A stretch of DNA of 64,000 nt, taken from Celoporthe dispersa (lineage: Eukaryota > Ascomycota > Sordariomycetes > Diaporthales > Cryphonectriaceae). Location: NCBI GenBank assembly GCA_016584495.1, contig WAID01000015.1, forward strand, positions 2,480,501-2,544,500, given 5' to 3'. Both the position numbers and the translations under genes were made by a program. Each line of letters starts with the position of its first letter. The stretch's first letter is position 1. Shown in pieces: positions 35,046-45,952 of the stretch. The notes under the pieces are model-generated. The model made no database searches. It was not told the DNA's origin and worked only from the letters and a program-made list of their open reading frames with translations.

Positions 35046-38000
35046 GGCGGGCAGCTATCTTCTTGACGTTGGGCGCGCGTCGAGCTGTGTTCTGATGTGG
35101 AAAACGCGATTCGAGATAGCGACTGGCTGTTGTAAAGAAAGGAGACGGTGGTTGAGACCCAGGGGTTAAAGGAGAAAGAGCCTAGGGGGGAGCCTAGAGG
35201 CGTGGGTCTCGGTCGTCACCGTTTCGGGGCCGTAGGTGGAAGTTTGCCCGTGACAGGCAGAGCTACCCGTGACGGCAGAGATCAGACGAGGCAGGGAGGA
35301 AATGCAGTTGTGTGGTGGTGACTAGATGTGGACGTGACTGTCGTGAGGATCAGGGGATCGTCGAGCACTGCTGCCGCTATCTCCAGCTCTGGTGGTGCAA
35401 GCCAAGGCTTTTGATTGGGTTGCGACGGTGCTCTGCCGTCCCTTGTTCAACAGACCCAGCCGTCTCCTTTTTTAGAGGGGGGGGGGGGGGTTTTTCTCTC
35501 TTAGCGGGTGTAGCGTGCGGGAAAACAGCACCAGGAACGTGCAAGACGCGCGTGCTGGCGTTGTTGGCGGCGGGATGGGCAGAAGCGGCGCCTGACGGTT
35601 TCCTTTGCTTTCTGCTGCTTAGGCGACCTGTCGCAACCACGGCCAGGTCGAATCGAATCTTCTGCCAAGACCAGACCTCGAACCTCCAAACGAGTCAGAC
35701 AAAGACTGGTTAGGTGTAGTGACTGTCGTTGTTGTTGTCGTCACCCCGAGTGAAAAAAAGAATTGGGGGTGGCGTGGATTTCGCAAACGAATGTCGAGTC
35801 AGTCAAAGGACACAAAACGATGGCGATGGTGGTGAGAGAAGGCCCGAGATGGTGAAGGTGGTGGTGAGGCAGGTTGGCAGTTATCAGGGTCAGGATAGAT
35901 ATGGACCCCAAGAAGAGAGAAGAGGGGATAAAAAAAGACTGCTGGGTTTTGATAGGAAGCACGGTAGACGTCAATTTCGCACGAGGGTGCGCGATCCTGG
36001 CCCTGTCGGTCCCTCTTCCTCTTGGGTATTTGGGAGGGCGTATGGGGCGTGCAGCGAGGACGAGAGGCACTGGGCTGGGTGGGGATGTCCCTACTACCCC
36101 TTTCCTCATGGTAAGGGTACCCACGCGTGCTACGGTAGGGAGATACGGAGGTACCTTTTTGTGGTACTCTAGCTCATCCCTAGGGAATGTACTAACGGCA
36201 CGATTAAGGTACCAGAAGTAGGCAGCAAGCAACACTGTGCCGCCCTGTACTCTGGGCCCCTCTCCTGCTGCTGCTTTTTTTTTTTCTTCTTCTTCTTTTC
36301 CTTCTTTCTCTCTCCAACCTGGCCAGTCCCATCCCGCCTAAATCAATGCAATTTTGCCCTTACACTACCATGACAACGGGCGAGAGGAAGGGGCGAATGT
36401 GGATTTGTGCCTAGCCAGGTACCACACGTGTCAGTACCTACTAACAAATTAACCTATTGCGAGGGCCCTCTATGCAAAGCACTGAGGATCACCACGATAA
36501 GGGGCGCTGTGGCAAGAACTACCACCATAGGACTATGTACAGTTCATTTAGATGGTATCATGATAACTTTTCGACTGCCCTCCAAAGGTTCTTGCTCAGT
36601 TGTTGCTTCTCGTCAACCTGTGAAGTGCAGGCCCAACCTCTCGACATGTCGTCTTCGATCTCATCCATCCAGCTGTTTCGGTGCTCATACTGGACGAGCG
36701 TCCAGAGTACTTCTGATGTCGACCATGATGTGTCCTTGACTATCGCGGCTGCGCCGTTCCAACACGATCCGCCGCCCGCTCGACCTCTGTGACTGCACCC
36801 ACCGTCAAAGCTATGCTCATGAATATGTTCAACTTTCAAGCTCATAAATACATACCGCCACTACGGACTGCGCCCTACGCCCTCCCCCTCCCCCTTTACC
36901 TGTGGTACCATGTTACCCCATCTGCCCCCTATCTGGGAATTTTATTCATATGGGGGATGGAGCGCATCGATCGGGAAGCGTCCTCCAGGTGGGCATGAAA
37001 TTTAATCAGCAAGCATAAAAGAGCCGCGCCGACCAATCAGCGTCTCGTCTCACCGCAAATGCCATCAGGGGCGCCAGGGGACGAGGGCAGCTGGCGGGCG
37101 CACCTGCCCATCCACAAACCCCTCCTCTGTTGAAACCCATGCCGGCGTGCGCTGCACGGTCTCTCGCTTGGTGATGCAGATGTCACAAAGTCCCACAACA
37201 GTCCAGACCGGAAGCACAGTCCATACGGGCTGACAGACCACACAGCTCGAGCTCGCCGTTTCGAGGCGGGAGGGGGGAGAAGAAGAATCAAGAAGAAGCA
37301 AAACGAAACATGGCACACCAACGACCCCCAGGCTGGGCTGCAGCGCGCGCCAGGGACGAGCAAGAGGCGCGTCATAGCTGGATGCCGAGTGCACTCTGGA
37401 CCTTATTGCCATGTAGCCTCCGGAGTAACCTCATCCAACCAACCCCCCCAACGCAAGAATGATGGTGTAGCAGAGTCCATTCCCGAAAAGGACAGGGATG
37501 TGATCTGAATGGTAGCACATGCTGCTACACCTCCCGACGATCAACACCACAGGTGCCTCGTAGCCTCACGTCGGCGTCATACTTACGAGGCATTGCTCCG
37601 GGACACACATACAGACACACACCCACCCACCAGACGAATTACAGGTACCTGTCACATTGGTCAGCCCCCCACCGTCCTGACCGTTGGGACCGCGGCACCT
37701 CACCCACCAGAGAACCTGTTCTCGGGTATGACGAGACTTAATGCCTACCGGACTTTCCAGCAACTCGAAACACCCGTGAACACGATCGCCGCAGGAGAGA
37801 TTGCTCCTTCCAGCCCGTCCGCTTGCCTCAGCGCTTCGATGCTCCCGTGGCTCGGTTAACCCCGCATCCCGCTATCACCAACAAAACGGCTTGCTCAGCA
37901 GGAAGATCCTGTTTCTGGTTCTGTCCCAGCTATAGTGACCCCGGCTCAATAACGGGAGACGAGAGTCTAGCGCACATGAGAAGCGCAGGCCGGCGAATCT

Positions 38001-41000
38001 TATCTGCAGCTTGGCAGGGACCCAAGGATGCCTTGTTTCTGACAGCGGCAGCTTCTTGCCACTTGAGGCCTCTTGTCCGGCGTACAGGTCTGTTCTTGAG
38101 AGCGTTAGTAGAACGAGTGTTTGTATTCCTGATACCATTTGTCGATCAGCTGCATTTCTTTTTCTTCTTCTCTCCGGCTGCCTCTGGTTCGTGTTTCAAG
38201 CAAACCTCCCGGTGGTCGCCTTCCCTAAAGCTTCATAGCGAGGGCGCACACGGCTCGATCCGTTACATGTGGCTGTCAGCGCTCTGCAGGAGTGTTTGGC
38301 GCCGTTAAGAGCCACTAATGCTGGCTCTAGAAACTGAGCCTAGAGGGAGAGATGGTGGTGAGGTGGGTAGGCACACACGCATGAGAAGCAGAAGTAGTCA
38401 GTCAGCGTTTGGGCTTCGTCTCCTTTTCCTTTTCGTCCTCTCTTGATTGGTCTTCTATTTCTCTCTATCCCTCCTACTGTTCGTCCGGTTCTCTTCTCTG
38501 GTCGTTTCACGAACAGCATGCAGTGCGCCGCAATCCCTGTCTCAGCCCACCATTGCATGTTGGGTCTCGAGATCCGAGTCCAGCACGCTTGGCGCGCGTT
38601 TATCCCATCCGCTGGCGGCAGCACCTCACAACAGCAGCTGGGACAAGTGTCTTTTGGGCAATGCTCTTCACTGAACTGAGCCTATAGGTCCTCACCTTCC
38701 AAATGCTTGGGCAAGTAAATCCCATGTGGGTTCACCGATGGAGGGCCGGGTCGGGCTTGCGTACAAGGACCAGTCCAGCCTGCCAGGGAAGAGTGATCAG
38801 CAGAAGGGGTATGGCTGAGTAGCTGGAGTCCCCTGACGATGAAGATGAGAATGTCTTGACTTGCCCTTGCAAATCTCTGTGCTGTTGCTTCATGACGGGG
38901 CTGCACCGCTGTCTTCAAATCGTCGATTGTCGACGAACGTGCTGGAGCGGGTGCTGCCATGCTGGCTTGGACTATGACATACGAATACAAGACAACGAAG
39001 GTGTGCCCTCGAGAAGGATGGAAGGTTTCATATCGTTGTCAGCACCATGTGCCTTCGCTGGGAAGACTCACTGAGATATCCTAGTGTCTATGTCGCCGAC
39101 CGGTATGACCGTCTTCGGCGACCGTCAAGGCAGAGACTGGTACGTCGCTGACCACGTCCATTATGAACGCGCCCGCTACGAGTGTAATGGGAGGTGCCTT
39201 TGGATTCCGTCGAGACCTATAGCACAAGCTCTAGCTGACAGGTTTCCACACTAAACATGAGCACAACCAGAAGACAAGACTACCACAGAAATTCTGTGAG
39301 CTGAAATCTGCGCCAGCGGTACAAGAACCGGCCGCCTTTGACTTCTGCCAGCCATCCTGGGCAGACCAATGTAATACGGCGTTGCCGTGCTCGGGTCATG
39401 ATATCCCTGGCCTCCGGATGTGAGGATGCGGCTTGTTGGAGCAGCTGCACGGACGGACTCGTTGTGACATCACGAATGATGGTCAGACTGATCATCTGAG
39501 CAAGGGCTGTCACGCTGCGTCAGTTCATGTCCTCATATGAGCATCGCTCACAAGCCGCAATAGCGAATGGCGTCGGATGTGTCAGATCTCAACAATCTGG
39601 GCCAGAAGCTGCTGAAATCGGCCCATTCCGAGTACGCTCATGAATCGCCTGTGTTCAGTCGCAGACGGCTATGCCGGAGCATGACAGTAGCCGGGCAAGT
39701 CTGAATGCACGATCCGACGGGACCGAGTTCAACAGGTAAACACTCAGAGGCGAAAAGTCGTTATCGAGATGTATGACTACATCTACGGAGTCGCTAGCAG
39801 TCGCCGCGCAGCTGGGGCTGAAACAGCGGCCGCCCAGTCTAGATCACGAGGCGTGATGAGCTCCATCAAATGGTCTTGCGAATGATGCCGGAGCACAGTC
39901 CGGCAGGGATGGGGGCAGGCATGCGGTGGTCTGAATATCTGCCCACTTAACTCGTGGTGTTTCGGCGTCTCCACCGATTGGGAAGTCAACGACCTAATGT
40001 GGGCGTCCTATGTGAGACAGTGTGCTGAGTCCAGCCCTCGAGGAAGGATCGTCTTCGGCATGAAAGTGACTCGATCACGATGATGAAATACAGAAGGAGA
40101 ATCTGAAGCATAACGCTTCGCAAGTATATATATATACTACTAGAGCCACCAGCCTTGAGCTCTCGTTTCTTCATCTTCATCGACCAACACACTGGCTCGA
40201 TCGTCCCTCCCTTCTACTTGCTCTGGCAGCAGCTCAACAATTTCCTTGGTTCATTTCTCTGGAAGCAGGCCTTCATTACTTTCGACCGATCTCCTTCTTC
40301 ACGCCGCTGCTGGTCAGCTTTACAACTGCGCTCCTCTCGCTCTACTGAATTCCCTTCGACACTTTATGAAAATGCACCGACTCGTACCAACGGCCGTTTC
40401 GTGCGATCCCACCACCGGCGAAACTATGCACCATAGCCTCTTCGCGACACACGACGCGACCCAGCACGTGCCTTGCCTACACAGACCGGACATTACCCCA
40501 ATAGCAAGGCCAACTTCGTCATCTCCAAGACGTGTGATACCGGAAGGGGGCCGAGCGGTGCCACGCCCTCTCCAGCCCTCTCAGCCGAGAATAGAGGGAC
40601 GGTGGAGGCTCAAGCCAGAAACTTGCCCTTGTGTGTACGATACAGGGTGAATCCTCGATCAAAATCACGGCCGATAACGTCGTCTTCAACAAGAGGTGAG
40701 GCGCTGGCCGCCTCCCGCCGCCTCCCTTTCCGGGGGACATCGTATCTCAGCAAGGGAGCAAACGCCTCCAGGGTTAAGAACATGCTCCGAATACGTTCGG
40801 TTGTTTCCGCGCCCATCTCCTCCTGCAACGTCGTCTCTACATACAAGAGGTACGGGAGCGAGACGGATGGTACAACCCACACACGTGCCGGGAGCCTGCC
40901 ACAGGCACACACGAGACAGAGTCTAGGCTCTCTATTCTAGATCTTCTATTCTTCTGCTCATATCGCATGTCGACACTGGACGCTTTTCCGAACCTCTCTC

Positions 41001-41652
41001 TCTCCATACCGCACAGCTGGGTCTGCTGCTCATGGGAGGGTAGTCGAGAAGGAGGAGGATCAAAGTGTCCATCGTCGGAAGGCACAGAGAAAGCACCGCA
41101 GGCGGTGTTGGTGAGCACGCCCTTTCACCGCTGGCCCAACAAAAAGACGTCTGGAACGTTTCTTGTATACGGAGAAAAGGTTTATAAACTGACTTGTTCT
41201 TTCCTTCTTCTTCCTTCTTTTTTCCTTTTTTCCTTTGTGTAAATATTGAGGGGACGGGTGTTGCTTGCTTGTGGGTCGTCTGTCTCTGGTGGTTCGCGAT
41301 TCCTTGAAGACTTCCACACACGGCACACCAAAGTCTTCGAGACCTTCTATGTATATATTTCAGTTGTAATATATCCAATTATCTTTACATAATGGAGCCA
41401 AGTGATGAGCATTGTGGGTTCATGGGTCCTTGCTGGATCACAGCCTGTTGTAGCCTAAAGATTGCTCGGCATAAAAAGATTCTCGTTGTTGCTATCACTC
41501 GCTGCGGCTGGAGCGGAGCATATCGGCCATGATTTGACGTGTGCTAGGAAGCCAGAGCGCGAGAAGGATCCTAGACTTTCTACGTGAAGATCGAGAGTGT
41601 TAGACCCTCATCCGCGTTGGAAACGTTGCTATAAGCTAGCAAACTCAATGTC
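35046..41652. other. Gene-poor region of 6.6 kb
   Basis: The left ~1.2 kb is probably the promoter and leader of KNR4 (G run at 35,477-35,490, CT tracts near 36,280-36,315). The right ~400 bases flank LSG1. Between them I see only short, overlapping open frames with chance-like composition. One interval, about 40,150-40,870, has a pyrimidine-rich leader and plausible splice signals and is discussed in the findings. A TA tract lies at about 40,124-40,136. Confidence 0.5.
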
Positions 41653-43661
41653 TTAGAAATCGTCATCCAGCCCATTCGCCTGTTTCTTGCCCTTTGCCTT
41701 TTGTCCGCCCTTGAAGTGCTTCTTGCTAGACATGCTGAGCTGCACATCCTTAGGATCCAGTCCGTTCTCCAACGCAATCATCGCACGAGCCTTGCGCCCG
41801 CTCAAGTGCTTGCCACCAGTCGCAGCGGTCGCAACCTTGCCCTGCTGGGTGTACTTGTAATTGAATGGCCGACCCACATGTCCTGCGTTACCGCTCCCGG
41901 GGCCGAAGAAGTTCTTGTCGAGTGTTTGCGACTTTGCTCCCGCTGGTCGCAACCAGACTATGTCAAGGTCGCCAAGCTCGCTCTCCTCTTCTCCGCCAGT
42001 AACTGACATCGCCTCCATGGCGGCCGCAAGTGCAAGCCGCCGCTTCCCAGTCAGGTGAGACGGGTCATACAGCTCGCCGTTGAACTCCTTCGCATCCATG
42101 TCTCCCGGCGGCGGCTCCACCCAGAGCAGCTTGCCGTTGACATAGTCCTTGAGGATGTATCGCGCTGCGCGAGACTCGTCTGGGTTTCCCTGGCCTGTGG
42201 TGGCGAAGCCCCTGGCACGAGCATACGCCCTGAGAAGCTCCTGGGATGTAGGCACGCCGGTGCCGCCCTCTTCCAGCGGTCGCATGCGTATCGTGATGCC
42301 GTATAGGGCTTCCAGAAAGCTCTTGGGAATCCGCTTGGCGACCAAGGCTCCTGGTCCGCTGAACTCCCGCAGCTGGTCGATAGGTAGGACGCCATTGCAG
42401 ACCAGCTCCGCCTTTGTGGTAGCAAAGTTGGGGAAGACAAGACCGGGGCAGTCGCATAGCACCACCCTGTCGCTGAGGTGTATGGTCTGGAAGTGCTTGG
42501 TCTTTCCTGGTGTAGATGAAACCGAGACCTTTTTGGCGCCGACAAGTGCGTTGATCGTTGACGATTTCCCAACGTTAGGGTAACCGACGAGCCCAATGGT
42601 GATCTTGTGGTCTGCTGAGGAGTTGGCGGGCGCATGCTGCAAGAATATGCTCTCCAGTTCTTCCACTGTCATTATCCTGGTGTCCTCGTCATCCTCTTCG
42701 GATGCTAGAGCAGCGCTGTCTTGGCCAGGCTCAGGATTTGCATCAGCCTCTCCGTCTTTCTTGGCCCCATCGGACTGTTCTGCTTCATCCACATCCTCGT
42801 CTTCCTCATCTGCGTCTCTTCCGCAGCTCGGGAACTGCTTGGCAGTGCCTCATCGCCTTCTTCTGCTTCTTCTCTTGACTCATTGTACTCCTTGGCCAGT
42901 TGTGCGGAGAAGAATCTGTACGCGATCTTCGCGCCTTTCAGATAATTCGCCCACGCCTTCCGTTGCTTGTAGGTCATCATATCTGCCTTGTTGATGAGCA
43001 GCAAATTCTCCTTCCGCTGGTCCACATCTTTGACATAGTGCTCCAAGTCCTCGGAACGGAACATCAGAGGATTGCGAGCATCGACAATCTGCACCACGAG
43101 TTCTGACCTCTCAATGACACGCCAGAGCTGCCTCCACACCTCCAAGTTCCGCTCAAAAGGTGTCATAAGCAGGTCATTGTTCTCCTGCAACTCTGCCAGG
43201 CCTCTTCTCCAGTTCAGGAAGCTCTCCCTCTCCAGTGCGTCCAGCTCTTCAGGCGTGGTATTCTCATCCCACTTCGGCCGCCTTGGCACTGTCAGCTTTT
43301 CCCTGTTTTCCTTGTGCTTCTTAAGCGTCTTGCGCTCCTCCGTGGCTGACAATAGGTATGGATTCTTCTGGTCGGTATGGATTATCTTGACGTTGTTCAT
43401 CTTCTCGGCTGTGAAGTCGGTGCCGGCTAGCTCGGCAGTCGCCAGGAACTCGTCCAACGCGCCCTGCTCGGTGACACTGCGCATCTTGACCCAGCTCGCT
43501 TCCTCGCGTTCATTTGTAATGTATTCCTCGCCTGTCGTATGGTTCACGCGCGTCACCGCGTTGGCTCCTCGTCGGCGGTCTTTGCCTTTGCCCTTGCCGA
43601 AGCGGTCGTGCATCAGGGCATTGCCCAGACCAACGTTCTTCTGGGACTTGGGTTGCACCAT
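41653..43661 (-). CDS. LSG1: Lsg1, circularly permuted GTPase for 60S ribosome export/maturation, one frame break
   Basis: Lsg1 is a cytoplasmic GTPase that releases the export adaptor Nmd3 from pre-60S ribosomal subunits; it is essential in yeast. With one base restored the gene encodes 669 residues without introns. The G motifs are in circularly permuted order: G4 (LLINKADMM) comes first, then G1 (GLVGYPNVGKSSTINALVG), the G2 region (STPGKTKHFQT) and G3 (LCDCPGLVFP). The N-terminus (VQPKSQKNVGLGNALMHDRF) and Lys-rich C-terminus (KKHFKGGQKAKGKKQ) are typical. The break is in the acidic linker between G4 and G1 at about 42,814-42,820: SRAAEE must be followed by DADEEDEDVDEAE one base over. 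The linker is low-complexity, so no domain is damaged. Given the essential role, an assembly error is more likely than loss. It is divergent from LTV1. Confidence 0.9.
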
Positions 43662-44097
43662 GGTGGGCAATTTCGAGATAGATTTCGATTCGATGCGTGT
43701 AGGATGGGATGGAGCTAAGATTCGGGAGTCTCAAAGATTCGAATCAGACCAGCCTGAAATTTTTGTAGAAACACCTCCCAAATAATTTGAATCCGGGAAA
43801 ATGATGTCGAAGTGCGAGCGTAGCTTAGAAATTGTCATCGTGGGGCAAGATTTCCTTGCCTCTCCCCTTGGATAAGCCGATAAGCCGACCCCTCTGCCCC
43901 TCCAATACTTCGAAAATTTCCAGCGCCTAGGGTCCTAGAGCCGTAGCGTGCCACAATGCCTCTTTCTGTTCTTCTATCGTAATCCTCCTAGCCTCTTGCA
44001 CATATTCTCTCCCTCTACCCTCACATTGACGCTATATTTTTCGATCCTACATTTCTCGCAACATAACTCATTCTAATACCGCATCTGAATCCACAGG
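43662..44097. promoter_or_regulatory. Bidirectional promoter of LSG1 and LTV1
   Basis: These 436 bases separate the start codons of two ribosome-biogenesis genes. A perfect tandem of the 8-mer GATAAGCC lies at 43871-43878 and 43879-43886. Two sequences resemble the yeast ribosomal RNA processing element (consensus TGAAAAATTTT): TGAAATTTTT at 43755-43764 and GAAAATTTCC at 43912-43921. The LTV1 side is pyrimidine-rich up to its ATG. Co-regulation is inferred. Confidence 0.55.
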
Positions 44098-45336
44098 ATG
44101 CCTCCGTCAAACTGGCAGAAGGCCAAGAAGGCCGGCACTGCCCAGCATTTCACGCTGGTGCATCGGCCCCAGAACGACCCTCGCATCAACGACGAGTCTG
44201 CGCCATCTATGGTGCTGAACCCGACTCAGCAACCCAATTCTTCCAAAATCAAGAAACTAGACGACCTTGCATCCGAGCTCGGCTCAGACGCCCAAAGCAT
44301 ACGAGACAACGAAGGCGAGGCCGCGAACTATGGCATCTACTTCGACGACACCGAGTATGACTACATGCAGCACATGCGCGAGATCGGCACTGGAGGTGGC
44401 GAGGCTGTCTTCGTGGAGGCCAAGGCACCACAGAACAAGGGCAAGGGCAAGCAGTCGCTCGAAGAGGCGCTCAAGCAGATGGAGCTGGAGCAGAAGTCGG
44501 GTGACCTGCTGGACGGGGACATCCTGCCGTCGAAAGACTTGCAGAGATTGACCTACCAATCGCAGCAGGACATACCAGACGCCATCGCCGGCTTCCAGCC
44601 TGATATGGACCCTCGACTGAGGGAAGTCCTGGAGGCGCTGGATGATGATGCTTATGTGGACGATGACGAGGACATCTTCCAGGCTCTGTCGGAGGATGCG
44701 AGTGAGCTGAGCAGGCACGAGTTTGAAGAGACCTATGATGACTGCGAGGATGACGGCTGGGAGTCTGATCACACTGCAAAGCCGACGAAGGAGTATCAGG
44801 ATGGCGACGAGGTGCCGGCGCTCGTGAATACGGCGGAGACGCCAGAGCAGGGACCGTCGCAAGACTGGCTGGAAAATTTTAAGCAGTTCAAGAAGGACCA
44901 AAAAACGGAGAAGAAGCCAGCGGGACTATCACCCATGGATGGCCAATCGTCAATATGGACGACGACCACGATGGGTGGCCGAAAGAAGAAGAGAAAGGGC
45001 GCTCTGACGAATCCCTCGGCCTATTCGATGACTTCGTCTGCTCTGGTGCGCAACGAGCAGTTGACCATCCTGGATGCGCGGTTTGATAAGATGGAGGAAC
45101 GCTACGCGGAGGTGGATGACGAGGAGGGCTCGATTGTGTCGGGCATGTCCTCCATGTCCAGTATTCAAGGCCCCATGAGACAAGATTTCGATGGTATCCT
45201 TGATGAGTTCTTGGGAAGTCACAAGATGCAGGGAAAGAGGCGTGTGAAGAGAGGCAAGGACCAGAGCGGAGTGCAGGAGCTGGATGAGATCAGGAGAGGA
45301 CTTGGACCGGCGCGGATTAAAGAACGAAGCGGCTGA
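44098..45336 (+). CDS. LTV1: Ltv1, 40S ribosomal subunit assembly/export factor
   Basis: Ltv1 is an assembly factor on late pre-40S particles. It sits on the head domain, helps position Rps3 and Rps10, and must be phosphorylated by casein kinase 1 to leave. The single exon encodes 412 residues. The N-terminus NWQKAKKAGTAQHFTLVHRP is the strongly conserved Ltv1 opening. The middle is acidic, with a DDDAYVDDDEDIFQALS block. The C-terminal half has GGRKKKRKGALTNPSAYSMT followed by SALVRNEQLTILDARFDKME, also diagnostic. A final basic tail contains GKRRVKRGK. The first ATG of the frame is used and is preceded by a CT-rich leader. The gene is intact and lies head to head with LSG1. Confidence 0.92.
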   Translation: MPPSNWQKAKKAGTAQHFTLVHRPQNDPRINDESAPSMVLNPTQQPNSSKIKKLDDLASELGSDAQSIRDNEGEAANYGIYFDDTEYDYMQHMREIGTGGGEAVFVEAKAPQNKGKGKQSLEEALKQMELEQKSGDLLDGDILPSKDLQRLTYQSQQDIPDAIAGFQPDMDPRLREVLEALDDDAYVDDDEDIFQALSEDASELSRHEFEETYDDCEDDGWESDHTAKPTKEYQDGDEVPALVNTAETPEQGPSQDWLENFKQFKKDQKTEKKPAGLSPMDGQSSIWTTTTMGGRKKKRKGALTNPSAYSMTSSALVRNEQLTILDARFDKMEERYAEVDDEEGSIVSGMSSMSSIQGPMRQDFDGILDEFLGSHKMQGKRRVKRGKDQSGVQELDEIRRGLGPARIKERSG

Positions 45337-45952
45337 GTGCATCCATACCAGTAAATCGACGTACTCGTAATTTCTCGTACCGAATCAAGATACCCCTTGT
45401 GTTGACTCTTACTACATATCTATGCTCTATTGTCCCTTTAAGCCCTTAAAGTGCTCTACTTGACTTTTCTCTCGTGTCATTTGTTTATGACCAAAGCCAT
45501 CTATAAATGTACAACGAGATAGGTACGTTGTTTGTAGCTCTCCTTACTGCATCAGAAGAAGAAGAAAAGATCTAGACTGCACTTGTAGAGTTGATTGTTC
45601 TAGCACAACGAGGGGACTTTGGTGCGGAATCAGAAGAAATTAAAGGTAAAGCAGGAGGCTGATGCTGTATTTGCTGGATGGCACCTTGCACTGCAATCAA
45701 GGAGCCTTGTACAGGTCCCGCCCCCCCCCCCTTTGCTTTCGGCGCTACTCCCAGATCGGCGTGTCAGCTAAGCTTGCACCTACCTTGCATCAACAGCGCG
45801 CCCGTCAACTCCACCAAACCTAACCTCAATCTTTCACCTGCATCTCGTCGCGCTGCCGACGAAGGCCCAACAACACCACTCATCCGCAGCGCACCACAGG
45901 ACGATCTCGCCCATGACGGACCAGGAGAGGGTAGGGCGGTAGAGTCAAGGAC
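45337..45952. other. Intergenic between LTV1 and SAC3
   Basis: These ~600 bases hold the 3' UTR of LTV1 and the promoter/leader of SAC3. An 11-base C run lies at 45,721-45,731, about 220 bases before the SAC3 start. A plus-strand frame from 45,678 runs into SAC3 in another register and looks like chance. Confidence 0.6.

Noticed and set aside
34495..35095. Plus-strand frames opposite KNR4
   Set aside because: Antisense shadows of a well-supported gene.
37037..37412. Minus-strand frames near 37.2 kb
   Set aside because: No conservation, low-complexity composition.
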